Notes: generated by a model from the sequence alone, not told the origin. Positions 1 through 9,281 are shown, counted from the stretch's first letter. The stretch: DNA of 64,000 nt from Parabacteroides faecis (GCF_014647375.1 NZ_BMPB01000001.1:372001-436000); one strand, 5' to 3'. Made by a program: numbers and translations.

Positions 1-1722
1 ATCCACCAAGAAGAAACAATCCTTGCTGACAGCGTTAGGAGTAACCGCCCGCAGTTGCTCATCACCGATTGTACGCACGCCACGTCCTTTCATTTGAATG
101 TAAAGCGGCTCGGAAGCCACATCACGCATAAACATCACCACTTCAAGCGGCTTGACATCTGTACCCGTTGCCACCAACGTACAAGTAACGGCAATGCGGA
201 ACTCCTTGTTATTTCGGAATTGTCGTATCAATTCGTTGCTATCATTGGCGGAGTAGGTTATTTTCTGTACAAATTGGTCGTCCTCACGGTTGAACACCTC
301 TTTGGCAATCCTAACAATGTTGGTAGCATGCTTTTCATTGAGCGCAAATATCAATGTCTTGGGCAGATAGTCGAAGTTGGCTTCCCGTTGCGGTTCGGTG
401 AACATCTCGGTATATACCGAATCACGATAGGTTTCCAATATCAGTTTTATTTGAGAGGGATTGATGATGCTTCGGTTCAATTCCTCCTTTGTGTAGGTGC
501 TGGTTTCCACATTGCGAATGGTTTCAACCTTACCCGTATATCGGGTTTCACGGTGCAAAGGGTCGCCTTTCCTGATAGCCCCTCCGTTTTCAGTCGCTTC
601 GGTCTTGATACGATATACCCTGCAATCCACATTCACCCCGTCAATGATAGATTTTTCAAGGGTATAGTTGATAACGATGTTGTTATTGAAAAACGCTTTG
701 GTCTCAGGAATAGGAGTTGCAGTCAAGCCAATCAGCCGGGCGGTGTCGAAGTATTCTAAAACAGCTTTCCAACGCCCATAGATAGAGCGGTGGCACTCGT
801 CAATGACAATCAAGTCAAAGAAATCATGCGGCAGTTGGAGGTTACCCAACAACTCTACGGTTTTTCCGTCTTCGTTGGTTTCTTCTTCCTCGTCCTCGTT
901 ATCCACAATTTCTTGTCCTGTCAGCAAGGCGAAAACTCGCTGAATGGTGGATATAATCACATTAGCATCTTTCGGTATTTTGGAAGAACGCAAGTGGTTG
1001 ACTCCATAAATATTATTGAAAGCGTCCCCGTTTTCGGTAAGGCGGTACGTACCGAATTCGCCCTCCGCTTGTTTCGCCAAGTTGTTTCTATCAACAAGAA
1101 ACAATACACGGCGTATCGAAGTGTAATTCAAGAAGCGGTAAGCGGCGGTTACGGCAGTGTATGTCTTTCCCGCCCCGGTCGCCAACACCATTAAAGCACG
1201 GTCTTGTCCCGTGCGGAAACTGGTTTCCAATTCCGTAATCGCCTCGAACTGGCAATCACGCAGTCCTTTCTTCTGCAATGTAGGTAGCCCTGCCCAAAAG
1301 TCAGTGATACCAAGCATTTTTACAATTTCTTTCGGCTTGTGTATTCTGTTAATGGCGGTCAATTCCGATTCCTTTTCACGGCTATCCCTAAAGTAAGTAT
1401 ATTCTCCGTTAGATGTATATATAAGTGGTAAAGGACTTTGGTATGCTTGGTAACAAGATGGTACAGACCTGATATAACCTTCTGCCTGCTCTGCTACAAC
1501 AGAAGTAGAAGGGTCAATTTCCGCACGTTTGGCTTCCAATACCCCCACAGCCTTACCATTAATAAACAAAAAATAGTCCGCTCTAAAATTTTTTTCAAGA
1601 AGCCCCTCTCTTATAGCTGCCGCTGTAAATGCAGGCGTATATTGGTCACGGTCGACAACGGACCAACCTGCTTCTTGAAACAGCTTGTCTATCTTTACTC
1701 TTGCCTTTTCTTCCGGTGTCAT
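1..1722 (-). CDS. hsdR: Type I restriction endonuclease subunit R, 3' end outside window
   Basis: Motor and nuclease subunit of a type I restriction-modification complex, which translocates and cuts unmethylated DNA. The minus frame is open from ATG at 1722 to base 1 (574 codons, no stop). Seen in order: nuclease core with D49, then the LEAKR motif (E63, K65); Walker A ATGAGKT at 181-187; DECH box at 308-311; TATP at 334-337; and helicase motif VI QMKGRGVRT near 545. The family normally runs 750-1000 residues, so the C-terminal HsdM-contact region is missing at the window edge. The methylase and specificity genes are not visible and presumably lie to the left. All plus-strand frames over this stretch are shadows. 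Identification is firm from the motif order; the start is supported by the N-terminal KARVKIDKLFQEAGW segment typical of the family. Confidence 0.93.
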   Translation of the reverse strand, partial: MTPEEKARVKIDKLFQEAGWSVVDRDQYTPAFTAAAIREGLLEKNFRADYFLFINGKAVGVLEAKRAEIDPSTSVVAEQAEGYIRSVPSCYQAYQSPLPLIYTSNGEYTYFRDSREKESELTAINRIHKPKEIVKMLGITDFWAGLPTLQKKGLRDCQFEAITELETSFRTGQDRALMVLATGAGKTYTAVTAAYRFLNYTSIRRVLFLVDRNNLAKQAEGEFGTYRLTENGDAFNNIYGVNHLRSSKIPKDANVIISTIQRVFALLTGQEIVDNEDEEEETNEDGKTVELLGNLQLPHDFFDLIVIDECHRSIYGRWKAVLEYFDTARLIGLTATPIPETKAFFNNNIVINYTLEKSIIDGVNVDCRVYRIKTEATENGGAIRKGDPLHRETRYTGKVETIRNVETSTYTKEELNRSIINPSQIKLILETYRDSVYTEMFTEPQREANFDYLPKTLIFALNEKHATNIVRIAKEVFNREDDQFVQKITYSANDSNELIRQFRNNKEFRIAVTCTLVATGTDVKPLEVVMFMRDVASEPLYIQMKGRGVRTIGDEQLRAVTPNAVSKDCFFLVD

Positions 1723-1737
1723 AGCTTCTATATAATG

Positions 1738-1836
1738 CCGATAATGCAATATTATCGGAAGTTTCTATTAAAGCGAAAACTCCTCCGCTATCCCTGCGAG
1801 GCTGACCAAAGCCTATAAGACAGCGAAGGAGTTTCG
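1738..1836 (-). promoter_or_regulatory. Structured 5' leader of hsdR (two hairpins)
   Basis: Between the putative promoter and the hsdR start are two inverted repeats: perfect 8-bp arms at 1738-1745/1751-1758 (ccgataat, loop gcaat), and longer imperfect arms at 1774-1789/1822-1836 (cgaaaactcctccgct against agcgaaggagtttcg, one bulge and one mismatch). If transcription starts near 1880, both would fold in the leader RNA and could modulate hsdR expression. The repeats are seen directly; a regulatory role is inference. Confidence 0.35.
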
Positions 1837-1886
1837 TATGTTGTTTTAATTGTTTTCTCAGGTCATTAGCAGTCCGATAATGAGTG

Positions 1887-1894
1887 CAAAGGTA
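1887..1894 (-). promoter_or_regulatory. Putative -7 promoter box for hsdR
   Basis: On the minus strand the sequence is TACCTTTG, matching the Bacteroidetes -7 consensus TAnnTTTG, about 165 bases upstream of the hsdR ATG. No clear TTG is found at the expected -33 distance, so this is a half-supported promoter. Confidence 0.35.
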
Positions 1895-3044
1895 GCAATT
1901 TTTATCGGTTTCCCCTTGTTTATTTGGACAAAAAGTATAAGAGAAAGTATATATGTGCAACCCATGCTCACAAGGTGTCGCTTATTTGGAATTATCCGAC
2001 TTCGGAGGATAATTCAGTTCCCTGCAAGGGCAAGGCGTTTTAAGTTACCCGAATCATTTCGGGTAACTCAAAACATACCTTGCTGTTCTTTGACGAACAT
2101 AAAAATCCGTCTGAAACGGATTGGAATTTTTGTATTGAACGTATTCTTCTTTGCCATTACGTAAGCAATCAATGTTACTTGCATACGTTAGAATTTGCAA
2201 ATGGCATAGCCTGCAAGATAACTCGTTTGCAGGAATGTCCGCAAGAAGGATTGTAATATTGCAAACACGTGGAACAACGATAAATTTTGTGAACACACAA
2301 GAATACTCAGAAGAAAACTTGCAATCATTGATGAAACATTGCTTTCATACGTGCTACATTGATAGAGGATTTAATGCGGCTCTAAGAGCGGAGGAAGTTG
2401 AGTTTCCAAACTTCCGTTTCTTGTTTATCCGACATTTTTTTATGCGTTTTCTTTTCGCATCGGTCGTTTTCGTTTCGGGTGCTCTAAAAAGGTCGGGATT
2501 AGAAGATGCAAGGTTTTTCGGAAGGAAATACTACCCGAAAGGATTGAGGCGTGGAGATTTCTTCCGAAAACAGAAGGCCCGACCTTGCATCTTCGTAAAA
2601 TCCCGGAATTACCTTTGCATCCAAAACGAAAATGACTGTCTGATGCGATGGGTAGAAAACGTATTCCGTGGAGGATAAACAGAGAGAAACGGATGAACCA
2701 TAGGTAAGAAAGTCTATACATCATGAGTAAGGACAATATTCTGCCAAAACAATTCCAAAAAACGCAGAGGAATCACTCGAATATCCGCAGAAAAGTATTA
2801 TTTTTGCAAATAGTAGAGTTGATTGAAGTCTTGCAAAGCATGGAATACCGAAACATTCTGTATCTAACTAAATCGTAACCTATTAAGGTTCGTAATCCAT
2901 AAAAAGACTGCCTAACTCGTTTACTTTCAATTACTACAAGAAAAGTTAGTAACTTCAATGTACAAATATAGGTATTTTATTAAGTATAACTTATAAACAC
3001 CTCCGTTATCGTCAGTTTATAAGTTATGATTAAAAGTCCTTATT
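1895..3044. other. Hairpin-rich region without a convincing gene
   Basis: This 1.15 kb stretch has only short ORFs of low-complexity, non-family-like translation. It holds several inverted repeats: 1989-1997/2007-2015 (9 bp), 2043-2053/2058-2068 (11 bp, loop tcat), 2104-2110/2116-2122 (7 bp, followed by a T run), and a compound structure in which 2502-2513 pairs with 2583-2594 and 2515-2524 pairs with 2561-2570, while 2491-2497 can compete by pairing with 2578-2584. Repeated ttgca words lie at 2194-2265. From about 2600 to 3044 nothing clear is visible. The look recalls non-coding modules of Bacteroidales mobile elements, but no integrase, att site or tRNA is seen. Confidence 0.45.
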
Positions 3045-4607
3045 TCATTCTTCGACGATCATCCAATCCCCGATCGTCCGTGTGGCACTGTCAAAATTAA
3101 TACCGACCTTCACAATGCGCCGCCCGTCTTTGTTATAAGGAATCGCATATTGCCTGCTCTCGATTTGAGCCAAAGCCTCTGCTGCTGTTCCGTCATATTT
3201 AAATTCTAATACATAGATAGCATCCCGCATTTTTATAACTACATCCGCACGACCGACAGCACTCTTTACTTCCGTTTCCACATACATCCCCATCAGGCGG
3301 AACAACAGGTAAAAGATAGTCTGATAATGTTTTTCAGTCTTGTTCTCCAAATCGTTCGGGATAGAAGCAAAGAAAGAGCGGGTACGCTCCAGGCAACTCT
3401 CGATATCACCTTTGCGCAAATCGCGTATAAACGAAACGACATAAAAAGTATTGCTCTGCCCCGGCAACCCGATATAGGCGGGAAGCAACGATTCGATAAA
3501 ACCCTTACGCACCTCGCCATTGGGATATGCCAACCAATAAGTTTGAAAGTCCGGATCATATCCTTTTATCGTTAAATAACCGCTCTGATAAAGAACAGGT
3601 ATAGGACTCGTGATACGTTCCGTCGGTGCGTCAAACTGCTCATCGGTAGCTTCCACCCCATCCAGTTCACGAACATCGAAGTCCACTTCCTGTAATAAAT
3701 CGATGAGAAAGGTAGGTGTACCCGTAGAGAACCAATAATTCTTGTATTCTTTCGAATCAAAAGCATTGAACAAGCTGAACGGATTGTAAATATCCTCACA
3801 CCGTTTGCTGAAATGATAGCCATCATATTGCCGCTTCAAATGATCGCGAGCCTCTTCAAAAGTCTCCCCATTAGCCGCAGCCATCCATTCAATATCAGGT
3901 TCCAGTTCCGTCAGCAACTCCTGTTCGGTAATACCGCATATCGTACTGAATTCATCGCGCATACTGATATTTTTCAAGTTATTCAGTTCACTGAAGATAC
4001 TCATCTGGCTAAACTTGCTGATACCTGTGATAAAGAGGAATCGCAAGTATTGCCCCAGTCCCTTGAGCGGACTGAAAAACTTCCGCATCTCATTTCTAAG
4101 TTCTTGCTGCAAGGGTATATCGGAATTACTATCCAATAAAGGAGCATCGTATTCATCTACCAATACGACAATAGGCTTACCGGTCTGCTCGTATGCTCTT
4201 CTTATAATCCCCTGCAGACGGGCCGCAGGCGTTGTTTCCTCTTCTTCCTTCCCATACTCCTTTTCCCAACGTAACAAAAAGAGATTCAACTGTTCCTGCA
4301 AATCGAACAGATTCGTATATTTCGTTAAACTGAAATCTATGTGCAGGATAGGATATATCTCCCAGCTTTTTTCCAATCGCTCCATAGCCAGTCCGGAGAA
4401 AAGTTCTTTTTTCCCCTGGAAATAAGCCTCCAGCGTAGAAACCAGCAGACTCTTCCCAAACCGTCGCGGGCGGCTCAGGAAATATACACTATCGGTATTC
4501 GCCAACCGATAGACCAGTTCGGTCTTGTCCACATACACACAATTCCGTTTCCTCAACTGCTCGAAATTCTGGATCCCGATCGGATAACGCCTGTAGTTCG
4601 CTTCCAT
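3045..4607 (-). CDS. AAA-ATPase-like / PD-(D/E)XK nuclease family protein
   Basis: Intact 520-residue member of the widespread Bacteroidetes family combining an N-terminal AAA-ATPase-like domain (PF09820 type) with a C-terminal PDDEXK_9 nuclease-like domain (PF08011 type). Seen: an N-terminal PIGIQNFEQLR start typical of the family, a Walker A-like RPRRFGKS at 46-53, Walker B LVDEYDAPL near 150, and at the C-terminus GRADVVI followed by LEFKYD (about 448-466), which is the nuclease D...ExK arrangement. The function is not established for the family; roles in defence or mobile-element biology have been suggested. A well-spaced promoter lies just upstream. The gene is monocistronic: the next gene on the same strand starts over 800 bases away and has its own unit. 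Confidence 0.85.
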   Translation of the reverse strand: MEANYRRYPIGIQNFEQLRKRNCVYVDKTELVYRLANTDSVYFLSRPRRFGKSLLVSTLEAYFQGKKELFSGLAMERLEKSWEIYPILHIDFSLTKYTNLFDLQEQLNLFLLRWEKEYGKEEEETTPAARLQGIIRRAYEQTGKPIVVLVDEYDAPLLDSNSDIPLQQELRNEMRKFFSPLKGLGQYLRFLFITGISKFSQMSIFSELNNLKNISMRDEFSTICGITEQELLTELEPDIEWMAAANGETFEEARDHLKRQYDGYHFSKRCEDIYNPFSLFNAFDSKEYKNYWFSTGTPTFLIDLLQEVDFDVRELDGVEATDEQFDAPTERITSPIPVLYQSGYLTIKGYDPDFQTYWLAYPNGEVRKGFIESLLPAYIGLPGQSNTFYVVSFIRDLRKGDIESCLERTRSFFASIPNDLENKTEKHYQTIFYLLFRLMGMYVETEVKSAVGRADVVIKMRDAIYVLEFKYDGTAAEALAQIESRQYAIPYNKDGRRIVKVGINFDSATRTIGDWMIVEE

Positions 4608-4638
4608 ATTCTTCAGTTTACTTATTTTGATACGATAA

Positions 4639-4669
4639 CAAAGATAGTAATTTCAGGCATAAAAGACAA
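4639..4669 (-). promoter_or_regulatory. Bacteroidetes-type promoter for the AAA-ATPase gene
   Basis: On the minus strand, TTG (4667-4669) is followed after 20 bases by TATCTTTG (4639-4646), matching the -33/-7 consensus. The start codon lies 32 bases downstream. Confidence 0.6.
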
Positions 4670-4734
4670 GTAATCTTTTCTTGACGATAAATCAACGTCA
4701 AATCCGATACTCGTACATTTGGGAATTCCCCGCC

Positions 4735-5442
4735 TTACCATTGAAAAACAGCACTTCCATAAGCACCTCCACCCAAATCATCTGCATTGTAGCTCCAACG
4801 AGTATTATTTCCATCAGGGTTATTGGCATACCACCAGTTTGTAAGTGTGGAGCCAACCGTCCCCGTCCAGCAAATATAATTCTCACCCTCCCTGAGCTCA
4901 CCGGTTTTACAATGAAAGTTTAGCACATAGGGAGAAGCAGATCCGGGATACATACTGATATCTGATCTTACCTGTGCTCCGCCGGTAAAAACAGCACTTC
5001 CTCCCTGATCGGAATCGATAGTCATATATGCGTCAGCACGTGTAGTTATTATATCTGGCTCATTCGAACTGATCTCATATTTAAGATTAGGTGCAGTTTT
5101 TTTAATAAGGGCACCCTGACGTTCTGTAACCATCAGAACCTGTGAACACAAAGGATCATTCAATGCTTTCTTTATCTGCAGATTTATATCATACAACTCT
5201 CCTTTTAATTTTGAAATATGCCCCGGATAAATTCTCAACAGATCGGTCACCTCCTTACCTGCACTTAGTTCAAATTCATCTGATTCATTCACTAATATAT
5301 AAGGTCGCAACAATGCGTAAGTCTCATCATAACTCCTTGAAGAGTACATCTTTTCATCCTCATCAAACCTACACGCACTTAAAACAGCACACACCGCAAC
5401 CAACAAAAGTAATAAAGGGAATTTCAAATTTAGAGTTCTCAT
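4735..5442 (-). CDS. Hypothetical lipoprotein
   Basis: A 235-residue protein with an SPII signal: hydrophobic stretch LLLLLVAVCAV then lipobox LSAC (Cys at about 24), so it is probably anchored to the outer membrane or periplasmic face. I do not recognise a family. The middle part (about 80-115) looks helical and charged; the C-terminal 100 residues are rich in Gly, Tyr, Trp and Asn, with WWYANNPDGNN and a final Gly-rich AVFQW end, suggesting a small beta domain. The gene stands alone: 127 bases separate its stop from the AAA-ATPase start, and a divergent pseudogene region begins upstream. The signal peptide and reading frame are convincing; function is unknown. Confidence 0.7.
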   Translation of the reverse strand: MRTLNLKFPLLLLLVAVCAVLSACRFDEDEKMYSSRSYDETYALLRPYILVNESDEFELSAGKEVTDLLRIYPGHISKLKGELYDINLQIKKALNDPLCSQVLMVTERQGALIKKTAPNLKYEISSNEPDIITTRADAYMTIDSDQGGSAVFTGGAQVRSDISMYPGSASPYVLNFHCKTGELREGENYICWTGTVGSTLTNWWYANNPDGNNTRWSYNADDLGGGAYGSAVFQW

Positions 5443-5576
5443 GACCTACCTTGTATTTAAGTTTACATTATGTAAGATGAGATTATATTCAAAACCGCTG
5501 CATACGTTGAAAATAAAAATATTCAGTTACTTTTTGAGTATATCTGGAGCTAACACAGTCCAATATTCAATGCAAA

Positions 5577-5640
5577 ATTTTCGAGTGTGGAAGAATATTT
5601 TTATCTTTGGGGAGATATTTTCGAGTATGGAAGAATATTT
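5577..5640 (+). repeat. 24-bp direct repeat ahead of pseudogene
   Basis: The 24-mer beginning attttcgagtgtggaag occurs at 5577-5600 and again at 5617-5640 with one mismatch (g/a), exactly 40 bases apart. Between them is TATCTTTG (5602-5609), a match to the -7 promoter consensus on the plus strand. This probably is the relic promoter/leader of the downstream pseudogene. Confidence 0.55.
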
Positions 5641-6125
5641 TGCATTAATGCAGCGGTATAATTTCTGGAATGGGAATGTACCGGAATTAGGGTTTATCAG
5701 GCATAGTTATACTGATAAGATATATGGAAACTGGTGCTTTACCGGAATTGTTTGTTTTACCCAACAATGAGACTAAACGAAATTATATTGCTGCTATTAA
5801 GGATACTGTTTCTAATTATATAGGATACATCGAAGATACTTTTTTGATTCATAAGGCAGAACGATATGATATAAGAGGGAAAGATACAATTTCCGGTAAC
5901 TGTAAATATTATATTAACGACCTGTCTTTTAAAAATTATCTTTATCCCGGATTTGCTTATGGTACAGGATACAACGAACAGACAATCCGTCGCGAATATG
6001 CATCTTTAGAAGCCATTCCTGATAATTATGAAAAATATGTAGTTTCCCTTGATGATATTTCATTCCCTTTAAATCAGGGGATAAAACATATTCAGGCATG
6101 GAAACTGGCGAATGAGATTTATTGA
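5627..6125 (+). pseudogene. Remnant of AAA_14/DUF4143 ATP-binding protein
   Basis: Three blocks of a normally ~400-residue Bacteroidetes ATPase (AAA_14 followed by DUF4143) survive. From ATG at 5627 comes the N-terminal block YNFWNGNVPELGFIRHSY..DKIYG. It then shifts frame near 5724 into ETGALPELFVLPNNETKR and AAIKDTVSNYIGYIEDTFL. A final block reads FKNYLYPGFAYGTGYN joined directly to EQTIRREYASLEAI and the family C-terminus. The P-loop core, a stretch after AAIKDT and the nuclease-like core between GTGYN and EQTIRREY are missing. Block order and remaining residues match the family as I know it; the deletions are inferred from that comparison. The product cannot bind ATP and is not expected to function. 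Confidence 0.72.
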
Positions 6126-6248
6126 AAGACAGCTTCTTAGTTAAACACAAATTTACCGGAAACCATAAACTTCATTCGCTATCTGATAATTATTTCTTTA
6201 TCTCTTTGCGAGCCTGGTCCAACATGATAGCTTTTCGGATCTTAAAAT

Positions 6249-6593
6249 TTATTCGCAGAGATTCGGAAATATCCGCCCTTTGAAACCGTTTGATATCGGA
6301 GCCAGGACATGGAGAGCTGTTTCCCCTTTTCGTTTGCTGATCAGACTATTATCTAAAGCAAAGAGGAATATACTTTTTCCTGTTTGATTCTTAAGCAACC
6401 GGACAATAACCTCTTTCCCACCCTCTTCTTCATTCTTCACATATAACAGATAGTATTCATCCGTTTTTTCCTTTTTAATAAGATTACCTTTTAGAGATAT
6501 AGGATACAATGTTTTCTCATAAAAGGCTTTACAATCAGATTCATTCCCTGTCAAGCCTTGCAGAAAAAGAAATAATAAAAGTAATAGTTTCAT
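6249..6593 (-). CDS. Small secreted protein, copy 1
   Basis: A 114-residue protein with an N-terminal signal peptide (MKLLLLLFLFLQGLTG) and a compact mature part of about 98 residues carrying only two cysteines, one near the mature N-terminus (SDCKAF) and one at the extreme C-terminus (NLCE), which could form a disulfide in the periplasm. No family is recognised. It is clearly paralogous to the protein at 7808-8152 (shared CKAFYE.TLYPISL, KKEKTDEYYLLY and ISKRKGETALH). Each copy starts 16-18 bases after the stop of a 6-bladed propeller gene, so the two are co-transcribed and presumably act together. Function unknown. Confidence 0.72.
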   Translation of the reverse strand: MKLLLLLFLFLQGLTGNESDCKAFYEKTLYPISLKGNLIKKEKTDEYYLLYVKNEEEGGKEVIVRLLKNQTGKSIFLFALDNSLISKRKGETALHVLAPISNGFKGRIFPNLCE

Positions 6594-6611
6594 ATCAACA
6601 CCAGTTTATAA

Positions 6612-7724
6612 TTAGAAATTCTTAAATGTAGCGAACATAAGCACCGGATTATTATCTTCCGGCAGTTGAACAGTATTTTCAGTAACCATCGAATTATATT
6701 CTAAAGGAGTTAAAGGAATAACAAACTTATTCCCAACACAACACATTGGTATCTCCGAATAATGACATTTATAAGCCTCTGATTCCTGCTGCAAATATAG
6801 ATGATCCGTTTCTTTATCTATCACCAGATGATATTTATTTTCTCCATATATAAATTCAGCATAAATATGTGATCCGGATTCCAGTAAATGAAAATAGTGA
6901 ACAAAATTCGCATCGTTTAATTTATTCATGAATTCAAGAGCATCCTTCCATTCAGTATCTATAAAATCCTGACTCACCCATTTTCCGGCAAAATCAAAAG
7001 AATAACGAGGTTTCATTTCCAAAGAGTCAATTGTATACACAGTAGGACTATATAATGGCAAACAAAGGATCTCACCATTTACATCCTGAAGAGTAACTCT
7101 TGAAGAAAAACAAATACTCAGAGGTTTATCATAAGGAAAATACTTATTGATTTCCCCGGTAAAGTCCTCTGAATTCACAGATACATTATATTGCCACTCT
7201 TTTTCATAAGAACAACGCTGAAAATCAAATGCATACTTTTCCCTATTTACTTGACAAAAATGTTGAGGTGTAGAAGAGACTGGCAGTTTTGTTTCTCCTA
7301 CAAACTGCCCTTCCTTATCAAAAGTGACGATTTTCTTCTGCATAGCATCTAAGATTTTGATTGTTCCATCATACTTATTTATAGCAATATCTATAATCTG
7401 TGCATATTCCCCTGGCCCATTACCGATTGCGTCTATTTTGGAATAATATGTTCCATCATCATTAAAGATAAAGACCATATTAGTCAATCCATCCCAAACT
7501 ATATATTTCTCATTGAGATATAAGATCCGATTGATTTTGCCGATTTCAAGATCCTCTTTTGTTTCCAAAGGGATATAAGCGACACTATCGAACATCGAAT
7601 AAAATTCACTGTCCTGAGCTTCATCAACATTTACAATGTATATATGTTCCGCATTTCCATCCCGAGATGAACGGCACGAAAATAAAAAACAGATGGTTAA
7701 TAATAAAGTTATAGATTTTTTCAT
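6612..7724 (-). CDS. 6-bladed beta-propeller lipoprotein, copy 1
   Basis: Lipoprotein of the Bacteroidetes 6-bladed beta-propeller group (BF3164-like / DUF5128-like). ATG at 7724 gives MKKSITLLLTICFLFSCRSS with lipobox FSC; an upstream in-frame TTG would only add six residues and is less likely. Typical family features are MFDSVAYIPLET near the N-terminus, then blades with IFNDDGTYYSKI, AIGNGPGEY and IKILDAMQKKIVTFD. About 370 residues is full length. It is a tandem paralogue of the protein at 8169-9281, highly similar throughout. These proteins often sit beside NVEALA peptides, as here; their biochemical role is not established. It is located downstream in a run 9606 to 6249 on the minus strand with short gaps, probably one or two transcripts. 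Confidence 0.85.
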   Translation of the reverse strand: MKKSITLLLTICFLFSCRSSRDGNAEHIYIVNVDEAQDSEFYSMFDSVAYIPLETKEDLEIGKINRILYLNEKYIVWDGLTNMVFIFNDDGTYYSKIDAIGNGPGEYAQIIDIAINKYDGTIKILDAMQKKIVTFDKEGQFVGETKLPVSSTPQHFCQVNREKYAFDFQRCSYEKEWQYNVSVNSEDFTGEINKYFPYDKPLSICFSSRVTLQDVNGEILCLPLYSPTVYTIDSLEMKPRYSFDFAGKWVSQDFIDTEWKDALEFMNKLNDANFVHYFHLLESGSHIYAEFIYGENKYHLVIDKETDHLYLQQESEAYKCHYSEIPMCCVGNKFVIPLTPLEYNSMVTENTVQLPEDNNPVLMFATFKNF

Positions 7725-7807
7725 ACAGAATATAATTTTCAAAACCTAAAAGATATCAACTAATTAAAATTTGAATAACTTTCATATCCAATTTCTTATT
7801 CTGATAC

Positions 7808-8152
7808 TTATTCACAAAGATCCGTAAATATCCGGACATTGAAACCATCTTTCATCGGAGCTAAGATATGAAGGGCCGTTTCTCCTTTTCTTTTACTGAT
7901 CAAGCTCTTGTCTACAGCAAAGAGAAATATACTTTTTCCCATTTGATTCTTAAGTAACCGGACAACAACTTCTTTATCGCCATCGTCCTCACCCTTTAAA
8001 TATAAGAGATAGTATTCATCTGTCTTTTCTTTTTTGAAAAGTCTGGCGGATAAAGATATTGGATACAATGTTTCCTCATAAAACGCCTTACAATCAGGTT
8101 TATCTCCTACTAAACCTTGCATTAAAACAAACAATAGCAATAATAATTTCAT
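7808..8152 (-). CDS. Small secreted protein, copy 2
   Basis: Paralogue of the 6249-6593 product. The reading frame opens earlier (8191), but the ATG at 8152 gives MKLLLLLFVLMQGLVG, matching the signal peptide of copy 1 and avoiding overlap with the propeller stop at 8169. The mature part has the same two-cysteine layout (PDCKAF ... DLCE) and the blocks KKEKTDEYYLLYLKGE and ISKRKGETALHILAP. It follows propeller copy 2 by 16 bases. The pair propeller + small protein has therefore been duplicated as a unit. Unknown family and function; secreted to the periplasm or beyond. Confidence 0.72.
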   Translation of the reverse strand: MKLLLLLFVLMQGLVGDKPDCKAFYEETLYPISLSARLFKKEKTDEYYLLYLKGEDDGDKEVVVRLLKNQMGKSIFLFAVDKSLISKRKGETALHILAPMKDGFNVRIFTDLCE

Positions 8153-8168
8153 ATCAATAAGTTTATAA

Positions 8169-9281
8169 TCAGAATTTTTTAAAGGTAGCAAACATCAGTA
8201 CCGGATTATTATCGTCAGGAAGTTGAACGGCATCTTCACCTATCATAGAATTATATTCAAAGGGAGTCAGAGGAATTACAAACTGATTCCCGATACAACA
8301 CATAGGATTCTCCGTATAATGGCATTTATAGGCTTCTGTTTCTTGCTGTAGAAATAAATGATCTGTTTCTTTATCTATCACCATATGATACTTATTTTCT
8401 TTGTACATAAATTCAGCACAAATATGAGATCCCGATTCCAACAAATTGAAATAGTAAACAAAATTCACATCGTTTAATTTATTTCTGAATTCAAGAGCAT
8501 CTTTCCATTTTGTATCTATAAATTCTTGGCTAACCCATTTATTTCCGAAATCAAATATATAACGTGGCTTTACATCTGAAGAATCAATAGTATATACAGT
8601 AGAACTATATAAAGGTATATAAAGAATCTCACCATTTACATCTTGAAGAGTAACCCTCGGAGAAAAGCAAACATCCAAAGACTTATCATAAGGTAAATAT
8701 TTGCTGATCTTTCCGGAAAAATCCTCCGAATTTATCGACAAATTATATTGCCATTCCTTTTCTTTCGAACAACGCTGATAATCAAATGCATACTTATCTT
8801 TGTTTACTTGACAAAACTGCATAGGAGCAGGAAATATAGGAAATTTTGTTTCCTTTATGAAATGACCATCCAGATCATAAGAAACAATTTTTCCCTGCAT
8901 AGCATCTTGAATTTTAATCATATCTTCAAACTTATCTACAGCAACATCTGTTATTTGTACATATTCTCCCGGTCCATTACCAATAGCATCTATAGCAGAA
9001 TAAAATTTGCCATCATCATTAAAGATAAAAACCCTATTAGTCAGTCTGTCTGTAATTATATATTTCTCATTATAATATAAAATTCTGTCAATCTGACCAA
9101 TTTCATTATCATCTATTGTCTCCAAAGAGATATAGGCCACACTATCAAACATTGAATAGAAATCACTCTTCTGAGCTTCATCCACATTAACAACATATAC
9201 AAGTCCTATACTCCTATTCTGAAATTGATGACATGAGAATAAAAAACAAAAACTTAATAATATAAATACAAATTTCTTCAT
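8169..9281 (-). CDS. 6-bladed beta-propeller lipoprotein, copy 2
   Basis: A 370-residue paralogue of the 6612-7724 product with signal MKKFVFILLSFCFLFSCHQ (lipobox FSC), the motifs MFDSVAYISLET, AIGNGPGEY and QDAMQGKIVSYD, and the same C-terminal NPVLMFATFKKF. It is the promoter-proximal copy, lying 94 bases downstream of the NVEALA peptide gene. A propeller of this type is expected to be a periplasmic or surface binding scaffold without an obvious catalytic site. The partner is inferred from context to be the NVEALA peptide or the small two-cysteine protein that follows. Confidence 0.85.
   Translation of the reverse strand: MKKFVFILLSFCFLFSCHQFQNRSIGLVYVVNVDEAQKSDFYSMFDSVAYISLETIDDNEIGQIDRILYYNEKYIITDRLTNRVFIFNDDGKFYSAIDAIGNGPGEYVQITDVAVDKFEDMIKIQDAMQGKIVSYDLDGHFIKETKFPIFPAPMQFCQVNKDKYAFDYQRCSKEKEWQYNLSINSEDFSGKISKYLPYDKSLDVCFSPRVTLQDVNGEILYIPLYSSTVYTIDSSDVKPRYIFDFGNKWVSQEFIDTKWKDALEFRNKLNDVNFVYYFNLLESGSHICAEFMYKENKYHMVIDKETDHLFLQQETEAYKCHYTENPMCCIGNQFVIPLTPFEYNSMIGEDAVQLPDDNNPVLMFATFKKF

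Noticed and set aside
55-1396. Plus-strand ORFs of 234, 134 and 79 codons
   Set aside because: They lie opposite the hsdR frame, whose minus-strand translation shows every motif of the family; the plus frames have no recognisable domain.
2151-2678. A 175-codon plus-strand ORF
   Set aside because: It runs through the compound inverted repeats, has no ribosome-binding or signal features and an amino-acid mix unlike a folded protein, so it is treated as non-coding. It could still be a real element gene; a homology search would decide.
5441-5770. A separate 109-codon gene
   Set aside because: Its second half is the N-terminus of the AAA_14 relic; its first half is leader sequence with direct repeats.
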